DNA of 64,000 bases from Bacillus sp. BHET2 (lineage in GTDB: Bacteria > Bacillota > Bacilli > Bacillales > Bacillaceae_B), in assembly GCF_005938125.1 (NCBI RefSeq), contig NZ_VCQN01000001.1:434001-498000 (forward strand), given 5' to 3'. Shown one piece after another: positions 13,998 to 23,290 of this stretch (its first letter is position 1; each line of letters begins with the position of its first letter). Both the position numbers and the translations under genes were made by a program. The notes under the pieces were generated by a model. That model had not been told where the DNA came from. It worked only from the letters and a program-made list of their open reading frames with translations, and ran no database searches.

Positions 13998-16402
13998 AAT
14001 CGATAATAAAGTTTAAGTGGCCGATAACGATTGCCTTGCTCATTGTGACGGCCCTGTTGTTTGTCATAGCGCCGAACCTGACGAAGCAGGCAGAGGAGGC
14101 AGGAACGTTCCAGCTGCCGGATAACGCTGCTTCCCAGAAGGCGATGGATTTGCTGAACGATGCCGGGGCAGGGGAAGAAACAATCTCCTTAGTCTATTCC
14201 CTGGATAAGAAAATGACGGATTCAGATAAGAAAGACATTGCATCAAATGTGGAAAAATTGATAGATCTTGGAGAACCGGTCAGTTCGGTTCTAGATCCAT
14301 TCGGAAGCAAGGAACTGGAAGATCAGCTCGTATCAAAAGACGGGAAGACTGTCCTTGTTCCGATCACAATCGACGGAACGCAGGAACAAGTGGTGGAGCT
14401 TGCTGACTCTATAAAATCAGACATTCTCAAAGGGCAGTCATCCGTTTACCTAACTGGAGAAGCCATCATCAATAATGATGTGAACCTGAGCGCACAGGAA
14501 GGATTGAAGCGAACGGAAATTATTACGGTCGTGCTGATCTTTGCCTTGCTATTGGCTGTGTTCCGTTCTATCGTCACACCGCTGATTCCCCTTGTGTCAG
14601 TGGGGATCACGTATTTACTGAGTCAATCCATTGTGGCGTTCTTTATTGATTGGTTTGGGTTTCCAGTATCGAACTACACACAAATCTTCCTTGTTGCCAT
14701 CCTTTTCGGAATCGGGACGGATTATTGCATCCTATTACTGAGCCGGTTCAAAGAGGAACTGGGGGCGGGGCAGTCCATTAATGAAGCGATCATCCGTACG
14801 TATAAGACAGCGGGACGCACGCTTTACATAAGCGGACTCGCCGTGTTCATTGGATTCTTCGCCATCGGATTTGCTGATTTTCCAATCTTTAAATCAGGCG
14901 TGGCCGTGGCTGTCGGGATTGCCGTCCTGCTGCTTGTGCTGAGCACAGTTATGCCATTTTTCATGGCGACGCTAAAGGAAAAGTTGTTCTGGCCATCAAA
15001 GAAGTCCGTTTCCCATAATGACAGCAAGTTGTGGGCGTGGATGGGGAAGCTTTCCGTCAATCGTCCACTCATGTCCATGGCAGTGGTGGCGATCATCACA
15101 GTGCCATTGTTGTTCACGTATGATGATGCCCTTTCATTTAACACAGTGGATGAAATCGGGAACAGTTATGATTCCGTAAAAGGTCTTCAAGCCATTGAAG
15201 AAGGATTCGGTCAGGGAGATTCCCTGCCGGTTCAGGTTCTGTTATCAAGTGATGATTCGCTTGTGACGGAGGATGTTGTACCATACGTTGAAAAGCTGAG
15301 CCGTGAGCTTGCTAAAGTCGAAGGGGTAAAGAGTGTCCGGTCTATCACACGTCCTGCAGGAGATGTCATCGAGGAATTTAATGCGGACTACCAGCTTGGT
15401 AAGATTGCTGAAGGCGTAAATCAAGCCGCTGATGGTCTCAAACAGGCTGTGCAAGGACTAAGTCAACAGGCTTCCATGACACCTCAATCCTCTTCACCTC
15501 AAGCAGGGACACCGAACCCATTGGAAGGATTGAATCAAATCACTGGTGGGTTAAATCAAGCAGGTGAACAGCTTCAGGGGATGAGTGATAGTGAAACCAT
15601 TCGTGATACGGGTTTGTATTTACCGCCAGGATCGTTAGAGAATAAAGACTTTGCTCAAGTGATTGACCGATATGCCTTCGGGGATGGAACTGGGATGAAG
15701 CTAGAGGTTATCTTGTCCGATAATCCGTACTCACCGGAAGCGATCGATACCGTCGATCGAATTAATGAAACGACCGAGCGTGTGATCAAGGATACACCTC
15801 TTGAGGGTAGTGAGGTTGCTATCGGTGGGGTATCAAGCATCAACCGGGACCTGAGTGGTATCTCGACGAGTGATTTCACCCAGACGGTGACCATCATGCT
15901 TATCAGCCTGTTCGTGGTACTCGCTATTTTATTCAGATCGTTCATCATGCCTCTGTACATGATCGGATCTCTGCTTCTGACGTACTTTACATCTGTGGCA
16001 GTCGCAGAATGGATCTTTGTAAATGGTTTGGGTTATGACGGCATCAGTTGGGCCGTGCCGTTTTTCGGCTTTGTTATGCTCGTTGCCCTTGGAGTGGACT
16101 ACTCGATCTTCCTAATGGACCGGTTCCGTGAAGAGTCGGCAGGAGGGATGACCGTGGTGGACGCCATGAAAGCATCAATGGCCAAGATGGGGACCGTTAT
16201 CATCACAGCGGCGATCATCCTGGCGGGAACGTTTGGGGCTATGGTTCCATCAGGTGTTCTCAGTCTAGTACAAATCGCCACAATCGTCATCACCGGATTG
16301 CTTCTATATGGATTGATAGTGCTACCATTATTGATTCCGGCCATGACCGTTTCATTCGGAAATGGGGTATGGTGGCCGTTCCGATCTAAGAGAAATAAGT
16401 AG
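13994..16402 (+). CDS. MMPL-family RND transporter
   Basis: An 802-residue protein with two homologous halves. Each half has one transmembrane helix, an extracytoplasmic domain and a five-helix MMPL bundle (about 175-330 and 625-790). Family motifs include GIGTDYCILLLSRFKEE (about 235) and ALGVDYSIFLMDRFREE (about 697), whose Asp and Tyr lie in the proton path. A Gln/Pro/Ser-rich insertion (about 475-535) interrupts the second periplasmic-like domain. MMPL pumps export lipids, drugs or siderophores using proton motive force; control by MarR suggests a xenobiotic or surfactant. A terminator follows. Confidence 0.85.
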   Translation: MKSIIKFKWPITIALLIVTALLFVIAPNLTKQAEEAGTFQLPDNAASQKAMDLLNDAGAGEETISLVYSLDKKMTDSDKKDIASNVEKLIDLGEPVSSVLDPFGSKELEDQLVSKDGKTVLVPITIDGTQEQVVELADSIKSDILKGQSSVYLTGEAIINNDVNLSAQEGLKRTEIITVVLIFALLLAVFRSIVTPLIPLVSVGITYLLSQSIVAFFIDWFGFPVSNYTQIFLVAILFGIGTDYCILLLSRFKEELGAGQSINEAIIRTYKTAGRTLYISGLAVFIGFFAIGFADFPIFKSGVAVAVGIAVLLLVLSTVMPFFMATLKEKLFWPSKKSVSHNDSKLWAWMGKLSVNRPLMSMAVVAIITVPLLFTYDDALSFNTVDEIGNSYDSVKGLQAIEEGFGQGDSLPVQVLLSSDDSLVTEDVVPYVEKLSRELAKVEGVKSVRSITRPAGDVIEEFNADYQLGKIAEGVNQAADGLKQAVQGLSQQASMTPQSSSPQAGTPNPLEGLNQITGGLNQAGEQLQGMSDSETIRDTGLYLPPGSLENKDFAQVIDRYAFGDGTGMKLEVILSDNPYSPEAIDTVDRINETTERVIKDTPLEGSEVAIGGVSSINRDLSGISTSDFTQTVTIMLISLFVVLAILFRSFIMPLYMIGSLLLTYFTSVAVAEWIFVNGLGYDGISWAVPFFGFVMLVALGVDYSIFLMDRFREESAGGMTVVDAMKASMAKMGTVIITAAIILAGTFGAMVPSGVLSLVQIATIVITGLLLYGLIVLPLLIPAMTVSFGNGVWWPFRSKRNK

Positions 16403-16411
16403 AGTAGTAGA

Positions 16412-16440
16412 AGCCCGCTTTAAATGGAGCGGGCTGTATT
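16412..16440 (+). terminator. Terminator after the MMPL gene
   Basis: AGCCCGCT (16412-16419) pairs with AGCGGGCT (16428-16435), followed by GTATTTT. Confidence 0.7.
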
Positions 16441-16513
16441 TTAGAAAAATGGGATTGCTCTATTGGCTTGATAACCTACACTTTTCGACATAAGGCACAT
16501 AAAATGAAATAGT

Positions 16514-16602
16514 GGCTCATATATGAGATTTCTGGCTCATAAGTGAAAGAAACAGGCTCATATAGTTAAAATGGGGCTCGAAAATAGTGAGAACCGGCTC
16601 AT
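16514..16602 (+). repeat. Five GGCTCAT units at 20-21 bp spacing
   Basis: GGCTCAT begins at 16514, 16534, 16555 and 16596, and the variant GGCTCGA at 16575. The steps are 20, 21, 20 and 21 bp, each followed by an A/T-rich tail often containing TGAG/TGAA. The regular two-turn spacing argues against chance. The function is unknown; see findings. Confidence 0.7.
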
Positions 16603-16699
16603 AAAATCAATTGTAGAATATAATGGAAAATAAGGGTCTTCCATTGACCAAGAGTAAGGTCGTAAATAGTCGTCATTAAGCTAAAAAAGGAAGAATTTC

Positions 16700-16798
16700 A
16701 TGCATATATCATCAAAATTCAGTCGGAAATATACATTATCCAAAGCTCTCTCACCTATCGGGTCTAATTACGAGAACGGTACCGGTATGTTTCTTTAA
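16700..16798 (+). CDS. Micro-ORF 1 upstream of mqo (32 aa)
   Basis: The ATG at 16700 has AAAGGAAG (16687-16693) at 6 nt. The product begins MHISSKFSRKYTLSK and is hydrophilic and basic. Its TAA (16796-16798) overlaps the ATG of a second micro-ORF. No family is recognised; it could be a leader, a small protein or chance. Confidence 0.3.
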   Translation: MHISSKFSRKYTLSKALSPIGSNYENGTGMFL

Positions 16799-16890
16799 TG
16801 AGAGACTGGGGGTTCATTCCTTTGCTTACTATTATCGTTTTTATAGAAATCTTTTTCAGAAAATATTTTTCTAAAAAAACGAATAAGTAA
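16798..16890 (+). CDS. Micro-ORF 2 upstream of mqo (30 aa, hydrophobic)
   Basis: The start overlaps the preceding stop as TAATG. The product begins MRDWGFIPLLTIIVFIEIFF and ends in a basic tail, so it would be a single membrane helix with a positive end. It has no ribosome binding site of its own, so translation would need coupling. From 16891 to 17155 only an A/T-rich stretch is seen. Confidence 0.3.
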   Translation: MRDWGFIPLLTIIVFIEIFFRKYFSKKTNK

Positions 16891-17155
16891 ATCTAGTGAA
16901 GTAGTTGGATTTTACGTTGCGATGCCTGGTTTTTATCCTGAAACATATGCATACAAACCTTTATTTTTAAGTGTTCATGAGCCCATAAGAATACTTTTTA
17001 CACTTTTGTTTTTTCTTAAATTAGTTTATAATAATCAGATAATACTAGATAATTTACACTATAAATCAGTATAATAGAATATAGTATGTTTTTTGTGAAC
17101 AAATGAAGGTGCTCGAAGTTCGCGCCTGCAAATATAGTGGATGAGGAAGGTTATA

Positions 17156-18655
17156 ATGAGCAGCTTACAGAAGAAAACAGATGTTATTTTAATTGGTGCC
17201 GGAGTAATGAGTGCGACACTAGGGTCGATGCTGAAAGAATTGGCACCGGAATGGGAAATCAAAGTCTTTGAAAAACTTGCAAATTCAGGCGAAGAGAGCT
17301 CGAACGAATGGAATAATGCTGGAACCGGCCATTCTGCACTGTGTGAGCTCAATTATACATCCGAAAAGCCTGATGGATCGATAGACATAGCGAAAGCGAT
17401 TAAAGTGAATGAACAGTTTCAACTATCAAGACAGTTTTGGTCTTATCTGGTAAACCGCAATCTTATTGGTAATCCACAGGAATTCATCATGCCGATTCCT
17501 CATATGAGTATGGTTCAAGGGGAAGAAAATGTAGAATTTTTGAAAAAACGATTGGAAGCGCTGTCAGCGAGTCCTCTGTTTGAAGGCATGGAATTTTCCG
17601 ATGATCCAGAGAAATTGAAGCAATGGATCCCTTTAATCATGGAAGGTCGTACATCAGACGAACCAATTGCAGCAACGAAAATTGATTCTGGTACGGATGT
17701 CAATTTCGGAGCCTTGACCCGCATGCTGTTCGACCATTTAAAGAATGAAAATGTCGAACTTAACTACAAGCATAGTGTGGAGGATATCAAACGGACCTCA
17801 GACGGCTCATGGGAAGTAAAAGTCCATGATTTAGAAGGGGGTAAAATCGAATACCACACGGCAAAATTCGTCTTTATCGGTGGAGGGGGCGGAAGTCTTC
17901 CTTTACTGCAAAAAACCGGAATTCCAGAGTCTAAACAAATTGGCGGATTCCCCGTAAGTGGGCTATTCCTGGTATGTAATAATCCCGAAGTGATTGCACA
18001 GCATCACGGAAAGGTATATGGGAAGGCCAAAGTCGGAGCTCCCCCGATGTCGGTACCGCATCTTGATACACGCTACATCGATAACAAGAAATCATTGCTA
18101 TTCGGGCCATTTGCCGGGTTTTCACCGAAATTCTTAAAAACCGGTTCCAATATGGATTTAATCAGCTCGGTGAAACCAAACAATCTCTTCACGATGTTGG
18201 CGGCAGGTATGAAAGAAATGGGATTAACCAAATATTTGATTCAGCAAGTGCTGCTGTCAAATGAAAAACGCATGGATGAATTACGGGATTTCATCCCGAA
18301 CGCTAAAAGTGAGGACTGGGATATTGTCGTAGCCGGCCAGCGGGTTCAGGTCATAAAGGATACAGACGCCGGTAAAGGTACGCTTCAATTCGGTACGGAA
18401 GTGGTCAGTGCTTCAGACGGTTCCATCGCAGCGTTGCTAGGAGCATCTCCAGGTGCCTCTACGGCCGTTCACGTCATGCTAGAAGTAATGGATAAATGTT
18501 TCCCGCAGCATAAAAATGAGTGGGAGCCGAAGATAAAAGAAATGATTCCGTCTTATGGCGTGGCATTGGCAGAAAATGCGGAGCTCTTCAGAGAGATTCA
18601 TACATCTACTGCAAAGGCACTTGGATTAAGAGATAAAGAGGTTTCTTATAGTTAA
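17156..18655 (+). CDS. mqo: Malate:quinone oxidoreductase
   Basis: A 499-residue FAD enzyme that oxidises malate to oxaloacetate and passes electrons to quinone at the membrane (TCA cycle). It has an N-terminal dinucleotide-binding motif [13 protein letters not shown] (about 14-26), the Mqo block [19 protein letters not shown] (about 49-67), [14 protein letters not shown], and a C-terminal [17 protein letters not shown] block. Length and motifs agree with bacterial Mqo. The ATG at 17156 is chosen because GAGGAAGG lies just upstream; an earlier in-frame ATG at 17141 overlaps that site. Monocistronic, with two terminators after it. Confidence 0.95.
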   Translation: MSSLQKKTDVILIGAGVMSATLGSMLKELAPEWEIKVFEKLANSGEESSNEWNNAGTGHSALCELNYTSEKPDGSIDIAKAIKVNEQFQLSRQFWSYLVNRNLIGNPQEFIMPIPHMSMVQGEENVEFLKKRLEALSASPLFEGMEFSDDPEKLKQWIPLIMEGRTSDEPIAATKIDSGTDVNFGALTRMLFDHLKNENVELNYKHSVEDIKRTSDGSWEVKVHDLEGGKIEYHTAKFVFIGGGGGSLPLLQKTGIPESKQIGGFPVSGLFLVCNNPEVIAQHHGKVYGKAKVGAPPMSVPHLDTRYIDNKKSLLFGPFAGFSPKFLKTGSNMDLISSVKPNNLFTMLAAGMKEMGLTKYLIQQVLLSNEKRMDELRDFIPNAKSEDWDIVVAGQRVQVIKDTDAGKGTLQFGTEVVSASDGSIAALLGASPGASTAVHVMLEVMDKCFPQHKNEWEPKIKEMIPSYGVALAENAELFREIHTSTAKALGLRDKEVSYS

Positions 18656-18692
18656 TCCTTCCTTAACACATGTCTGACATAAATAAATTCAG

Positions 18693-18724
18693 AAATGCCC
18701 TGTGGATTCTCACGGGGCATTTTA
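18693..18724 (+). terminator. First terminator after mqo
   Basis: AAATGCCCTGTG (18693-18704) pairs with CACGGGGCATTT (18711-18722). Confidence 0.75.
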
Positions 18725-18766
18725 GCATCATTGAAAGTGCAGAGATTGTTTACATTGATTCCGTTT

Positions 18767-18819
18767 AAAGCGGCTGTTGCTTATGTTGAAAAACATCAAG
18801 CAACAGCCGCTTTTTTTTG
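18767..18819 (+). terminator. Second terminator before the TetR operon
   Basis: AAAGCGGCTGTTGCTT pairs with AAGCAACAGCCGCTTT, followed by a long T run. Confidence 0.85.
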
Positions 18820-18833
18820 TCGAAAAAAACTCA

Positions 18834-18862
18834 TTGACCATGGAATAAAATGACAGTAAAAT
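18834..18862 (+). promoter_or_regulatory. Promoter of the TetR/MFS operon
   Basis: TTGACC (18834-18839), 17 bp, TAAAAT (18857-18862). Confidence 0.7.
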
Positions 18863-18865
18863 AAA

Positions 18866-18881
18866 GATTGATTAATCAATC
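18866..18881 (+). promoter_or_regulatory. TetR operator palindrome
   Basis: GATTGATTAATCAATC is a perfect 16-bp palindrome placed 3 bp after the -10 element, covering the expected transcription start. Confidence 0.7.
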
Positions 18882-18907
18882 AATTTTGAAACAGAGGAGG
18901 AATCAAT

Positions 18908-19516
18908 TTGACATTAGAAGATAAAAAGAAAAAAAAGCGGGCGGCCATCCTTCAAGCTGCTGTCAAAACATACAGTGAAAACGGGTTTGCTGAAACGAGA
19001 ATCGCTGCGATTGCCAAGGAGGCAGGAGTCAGCTTTGGGTCGGTGTTTACCTATTTTGCCACTAAGGAAGTACTCTATGAGGCTGCAATTCTGGAACCCC
19101 TTGAGGAGATTAAGCCACACTTTATGGATATCGGGGAGCGGTATAGCGGGACGCCGATGGAGATGGTAAAAGAAATGATCGGTTGCCAGTTGGACGTATT
19201 TTCAAAGAAAAAGGATTTCCTGAGACTGTCTCAACAGGTGTTGGCGAGGCCGGAGCGCTATCCTGTGCTGTTTCGTGAACTAAGTGACTTTGTCGATGTC
19301 TTTGTTGAGTGTATTACCCCCATCATAAAGAAAGGACAGGAGCGGGGGGATTTCTATGAAGGTTCGCCAGTGTTGATGGCCCAATCGTATATATCCCTTT
19401 TGAATGGGTTGAGACTGACCTTTATTGATGATCACACCAATCTAATCTGGGACAATATGAAAATACAGGCGCTGAGATTATTCGGACCTGTAACGGAAGG
19501 GTGGGAGTGCTCATGA
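18908..19516 (+). CDS. TetR-family regulator of the MFS gene
   Basis: A 202-residue protein with an N-terminal TetR HTH (about 10-55; YSENGFAETRIAAIAKEAGVSFGSVFTYFATKEVLYEAA) and an all-helical ligand domain. The TTG at 18908 is the start, with GAGGAGG 7 nt upstream. It overlaps the MFS gene by ATGA and has a perfect palindrome at its transcription start, so autorepression and control of the efflux gene are likely. The inducer is unknown. Confidence 0.85.
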   Translation: MTLEDKKKKKRAAILQAAVKTYSENGFAETRIAAIAKEAGVSFGSVFTYFATKEVLYEAAILEPLEEIKPHFMDIGERYSGTPMEMVKEMIGCQLDVFSKKKDFLRLSQQVLARPERYPVLFRELSDFVDVFVECITPIIKKGQERGDFYEGSPVLMAQSYISLLNGLRLTFIDDHTNLIWDNMKIQALRLFGPVTEGWECS

Positions 19517-20787
19517 GAATACGAGATATCCATCCGAACCTTAAATTACGACTTGTCATGCAGTTCCTTGGTGGACTTGTATCCATGGCCGTCATCCCTT
19601 TCATGGCGATCTATTTCGCCCGAAAAATCGGGGCAACCCAAACAGGCATCATCCTGATCTTGATTGTCATCAGCGGCATCATCGGTGGGTTTATCGGAGG
19701 GCATGTTTCGGATAAAATCGGGCGCCGCAAGATCATGATTTACGCAGAACTGGGGATCATGGTGACCTTCTTCTTCATTGCCCTGTGCAATTCACCTTGG
19801 TTTGACTTACCATATGTATCGGCGGCGTTCTTTGTATTAAATATGTTTGCAGGAGGGATGTTTCAACCTGCTGCCCAGGCGATGATTATTGATGTGACCG
19901 ATACGGATTCAAGGAAGCTCATTTTCACAATCAGCTACTGGTTAGGGAACCTGGCCACTGCAATCGGGGGCATCATCGGAGCTTTTCTATTTAAATCTTA
20001 TTTGTATGAATTATTCCTTGGGATATCAGGGATCTCACTCCTGTCCGTCCTTGTAACCTACTACTTCATCTCAGAAACCTACACACCTGAACCTTCCACC
20101 ACTCAAAGCAAATCTTCATCTTCAGCGATGGTTCAAAGTTATACAACTGTATTGAAAGACAAGTTATTTATGTTTTACATCATCGGAGCCGTCTTCATTT
20201 TCACTTTGGAACAGTCCTTAACCAATTATGTCGGAATTCGACTTGAGAGGGATATACCCGAGCAATCTGCTTCCCTGTTTGGCATTGACTTCATGCTGGA
20301 TGGGACAAGGATGCTTGGTTTCCTGAGAACAGAAAATACATTATTGGTCGTGCTATTATCCGCCGTGGTCTTATTCTTATTCAAGAAGTGGAAAGATCGC
20401 TGGACTCTTATAACGGGGATGTTCATCTTCTCTGTTTGTTTCAGTGCCTTTGCCTTTACAAACAATATTCTGTTTCTCTTGATTCTTAGTTTTGTTGGGA
20501 CATTCGGGGAGCTGATGTATGTTCCCATCAAGCAGGCGATGATTGGAGACCTTGCACCATCAAATGCTCGTAGTACATACATGGCGTTTTACAGCTTGAC
20601 CTTTTATGGAGCGATGATCATTGCATCACTACTGATCATCGTGGGAGAATGGATCAGTCCTGTAGCAATGGGAGGAATCCTGTTGATACTTGGTCTCACG
20701 GGGACTGGCCTTTACTATGTGATAACGAAATCATTGGAAGGGAAAGAAAAGGTGATAAAGGAAGTGAAGACTTCCATTCCATCATAA
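19513..20787 (+). CDS. MFS transporter
   Basis: A 424-residue protein with about 12 transmembrane segments and the MFS signature GGHVSDKIGRRKIMI between segments 2 and 3 (about 70-84). A central loop rich in Ser/Lys (about 195-205) divides the halves. It resembles multidrug or metabolite exporters of the MdtG/YttB class, but specificity cannot be read. The start at 19513 overlaps the TetR stop; GGGAG lies upstream. A strong terminator follows. Confidence 0.85.
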   Translation: MRIRDIHPNLKLRLVMQFLGGLVSMAVIPFMAIYFARKIGATQTGIILILIVISGIIGGFIGGHVSDKIGRRKIMIYAELGIMVTFFFIALCNSPWFDLPYVSAAFFVLNMFAGGMFQPAAQAMIIDVTDTDSRKLIFTISYWLGNLATAIGGIIGAFLFKSYLYELFLGISGISLLSVLVTYYFISETYTPEPSTTQSKSSSSAMVQSYTTVLKDKLFMFYIIGAVFIFTLEQSLTNYVGIRLERDIPEQSASLFGIDFMLDGTRMLGFLRTENTLLVVLLSAVVLFLFKKWKDRWTLITGMFIFSVCFSAFAFTNNILFLLILSFVGTFGELMYVPIKQAMIGDLAPSNARSTYMAFYSLTFYGAMIIASLLIIVGEWISPVAMGGILLILGLTGTGLYYVITKSLEGKEKVIKEVKTSIPS

Positions 20788-20813
20788 ATCAAACAATCGA
20801 TGAAATAAAACGG

Positions 20814-20856
20814 AAAAAGACCGACAGCGATGAGAGATCTGCTGTCGGTCTTTTTG
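20814..20856. terminator. Terminator after the MFS gene
   Basis: AAAAAGACCGACAGC (20814-20828) pairs with GCTGTCGGTCTTTTT (20841-20855). The symmetric A and T tracts suit both converging genes. Confidence 0.85.
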
Positions 20857-20878
20857 TCTCTTTGTAGGACACACGTAA

Positions 20879-21343
20879 TTAATGGTGCTGACTGTGGTCT
20901 CCGCTGTCATCAGGTGCTTGATCATTCAAGGCTTCGACATCGGCTTTGGACAACTCACCGACAGCGAAAGGGAGAGTCGGCATGATCGTTGAGCCTTTAT
21001 TTCCAGCGTGAACCTTGATGTAATAAAGGCCATCTTCTGTCAGTTTTTTGTTGAAGGTATAGAATCCATCTCCTGCATTTATTGTTTCTTTCATTTCATC
21101 ATGAAAAGAGCCGTCGCCTTTCCATATTTCTACATGGACAAAATCGGCATCATCAACAGTATGTCCGTCCTGGGTCAGTGAAATCTTGATCGGTTCACTC
21201 CCGGTAAAGTCTTCAGGTATGGTGATATCTGTCTGAAGGGGGGATTCCTGAGGATATAGATTTGCTGCATCCTCTTTCGGTTGACAGGCTACGAGGACCA
21301 TACAGAATAAGATGATGCTAAGGTATTTCCAATTGTTTTTCAT
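20879..21343 (-). CDS. FixH-like lipoprotein of the copper-type locus
   Basis: A 154-residue lipoprotein: MKNNWKYLSIILFCMVLVAC gives a signal and lipobox with Cys20. The mature protein has a FixH/YtkA-like beta-sandwich pattern (IKISLTQDGHTVDDADFVHVEIWKGDG, DGLYYIKVHAGNKG) and a His-rich tail GDHSQHH, a possible metal ligand. Such domains often accompany copper and cytochrome oxidase functions. It lies 16 bp downstream of the PepSY gene and is probably cotranscribed from the YcnK-type regulator. AAAGGAC precedes the ATG. Confidence 0.7.
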   Translation of the reverse strand: MKNNWKYLSIILFCMVLVACQPKEDAANLYPQESPLQTDITIPEDFTGSEPIKISLTQDGHTVDDADFVHVEIWKGDGSFHDEMKETINAGDGFYTFNKKLTEDGLYYIKVHAGNKGSTIMPTLPFAVGELSKADVEALNDQAPDDSGDHSQHH

Positions 21344-21359
21344 GAAGATTTGTCCTTTC

Positions 21360-22703
21360 TTATTCCGAACCAAGGAATTTGTTTAGTGTAGGAATCCGTT
21401 TGATCACCAGCCAGTCAAGAAGCAGCACAACAATCAAGGAAAGCCCGACCAGTGGGAACAAAATGCTTAAGATGATCATAAGTAGCAGGAAGGATTTCAT
21501 CTTTAAGATGCTTGGCCCTTTCGGTGCACCCATTTCTTTTTTTGGTTTCCGCTTTAACCATAAATAAAAACCGCTCACAACAACCAGGATGATTCCGAGG
21601 CAAATGAAGAGACTGATCAATTGGTTAATCAAGCCGAATTGCTTACCTGTGTGCAAGGTAATGCCCATGGCGACGACTTTTGCGACAGTACCGTAATTGG
21701 CAAATCGATAATCAGCGAGTACGGCGCCTGTATATTGATCGAGATGCATGGTGACTTCATCCTGAGCTTTATCAGGGAATGCAGATAAGGTGTAGATTCC
21801 CTTTTCATCCTGAGGGATGTAAACCGTATAACCTGGGTCGATCCCTTCTCTTTCTGCTATGTTCACCACGTCGATCATGGATAGAGGAGTAAACCCCTCC
21901 AGGGCTGATACGGGTACATCCAGATTTTCAGCGGCCCATGGAACTTCGGCAATTTCACTCGTTTTCAGGACCGATTCAGGAGCATCCCCTGACCAGATGG
22001 ATGGAGGGTATCCTGCACCGGAATTGGTCATGATGTTCTGGAAGTTCGTTCCCCAGAAGCCGGACCATGGTAAGCCTGTCATAATCAGGAAGAGCATACC
22101 GGAAGTAATCCAGAAAGCTGGTACAGCGTGAAGATCCCTGAGAAGGATGCTCTTTCCTTTTCGGAAACGAGGGAAGAATACCCCAGAAAACTTGTCTTTC
22201 TTTCGTGGAAACCAAAGGAATAAACCGGTAACAATGAGTACAATGGCCCAACAGGCAGCAAGCTCTACAATTCGGTCCCCTGTCGTTCCTGCCATCAATT
22301 CTCCATGAATTTCCTCGATTTTATTCATGAATTTATCTTCAGGCTTTAACTCGCCTAATGATTTTCCCGTGTAGGGATCAAGGTAAACCGTGGCAGATCC
22401 ATCAGAGGTACTTATGCCGATTTCACTCGAGCGGTCAGGGGTTTCTCCTTGACGGTATTTGGTGATTTGGGCATCGGGATGAATCCGTTTTACTTCTTGG
22501 ATTTGCATAGACGGAGAGAGTTTTTCCCCTTGTGCAGTTACTTCATAATAGTCTTTGTAAAGGTTCTGTTCGATCTGGGGTTTGAATAGATAAATGGACC
22601 CCGTAACAGCGAGGATGAGTAAGAATGGAGAAATAATGATACCCGCATAGAAATGCCACCTCCAAATGGTTTGATAGGGAGATACCTTCGATTGTTTTCG
22701 CAT
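21360..22703 (-). CDS. PepSY-associated TM protein (YcnK-linked)
   Basis: A 447-residue membrane protein with transmembrane segments at about 17-40, 150-175, 195-220, 345-370 and a C-terminal pair (about 395-435). Two PepSY domains lie between them: YLDPYTGKSLGEL and MHLDQYTGAVLADYRF. Conserved membrane histidines are seen (WHFYAGI, EEIHGELM, RDLHAVPAFW, TLHTGKQFG). This family occurs in siderophore/heme and copper loci and is thought to reduce or handle metal at the membrane. AGAGGAATC precedes the ATG at 22703; the longer ORF upstream overlaps the regulator and is rejected. Confidence 0.8.
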   Translation of the reverse strand: MRKQSKVSPYQTIWRWHFYAGIIISPFLLILAVTGSIYLFKPQIEQNLYKDYYEVTAQGEKLSPSMQIQEVKRIHPDAQITKYRQGETPDRSSEIGISTSDGSATVYLDPYTGKSLGELKPEDKFMNKIEEIHGELMAGTTGDRIVELAACWAIVLIVTGLFLWFPRKKDKFSGVFFPRFRKGKSILLRDLHAVPAFWITSGMLFLIMTGLPWSGFWGTNFQNIMTNSGAGYPPSIWSGDAPESVLKTSEIAEVPWAAENLDVPVSALEGFTPLSMIDVVNIAEREGIDPGYTVYIPQDEKGIYTLSAFPDKAQDEVTMHLDQYTGAVLADYRFANYGTVAKVVAMGITLHTGKQFGLINQLISLFICLGIILVVVSGFYLWLKRKPKKEMGAPKGPSILKMKSFLLLMIILSILFPLVGLSLIVVLLLDWLVIKRIPTLNKFLGSE

Positions 22704-22720
22704 ATATGATTCCTCTTTTC

Positions 22721-23290
22721 TTAGTCTTTGCAGCAGTCTGGCCCCTGCATTTCGTTCGAGATAACCGAGATCGCCTGTTGAAAGTTGTGTATTTGGCCTC
22801 CAAATCCAGTTTGGAATTGACGGGCTAGTTTGTTCGATTCGAATGCAATCACCTGAGGGTGACAGCAATTCAGGTTCAAGTCGGCATCCACAAGGTAAGT
22901 GGCCGTCTTCCCGCTTATGGTCACATCTGTTAAGAAATCATGACAGAGAATCTGCACTACTTCTTCCTTGATATCGCCATAACGAAGCAATCCACAATGA
23001 GGGCAGCAGGCATGTTCGATTGTATGATCTTTCTTCACCAATTGAACCGATCTTCTGGAAGTAGCCGGTTTCAAGCAATAGATGCAGTTACTAGACGGAA
23101 TGGCATGATTCGTGATGGTCGAAATACCGTTGGAAGTCTTTTGAATCTTATTTTTATCCATAAGAGGTTTGAGGTCTCGGTATACGGTCATCTCAGAAAC
23201 ACCGAGGCGGGTGCTGATGTCTGATACTCGGAGGGTTCCTTCCTTTTCAAGCCATACTAGAATCTGTTCTTGTCTATCAACGGGCAGCAT
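22721..23290 (-). CDS. ycnK: YcnK-like copper-responsive repressor (DeoR HTH plus NosL-like domain)
   Basis: A 189-residue protein with an N-terminal DeoR-type HTH (about 1-55; LRVSDISTRLGVSEMTVYRDL). The C-terminal NosL-like domain is rich in Cys/His: NCIYCLKP, HACCPHCGLLRYGD and LNCCHPQVIAFESNKLARQFQTGFGGQI. This arrangement and length match B. subtilis YcnK, a copper-sensing repressor of ycnJ. Here no ycnJ-type importer is adjacent; instead the PepSY and FixH-like genes follow, so they are likely its targets. AAAGGAC lies before the ATG at 23290. Two GATAG repeats 12 bp apart lie about 20 bp upstream. Confidence 0.8.
   Translation of the reverse strand: MLPVDRQEQILVWLEKEGTLRVSDISTRLGVSEMTVYRDLKPLMDKNKIQKTSNGISTITNHAIPSSNCIYCLKPATSRRSVQLVKKDHTIEHACCPHCGLLRYGDIKEEVVQILCHDFLTDVTISGKTATYLVDADLNLNCCHPQVIAFESNKLARQFQTGFGGQIHNFQQAISVISNEMQGPDCCKD

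Noticed and set aside
16740..16830. A riboswitch-like leader before mqo
   Set aside because: No known riboswitch core could be matched; only two micro-ORFs and weak pairings are visible.
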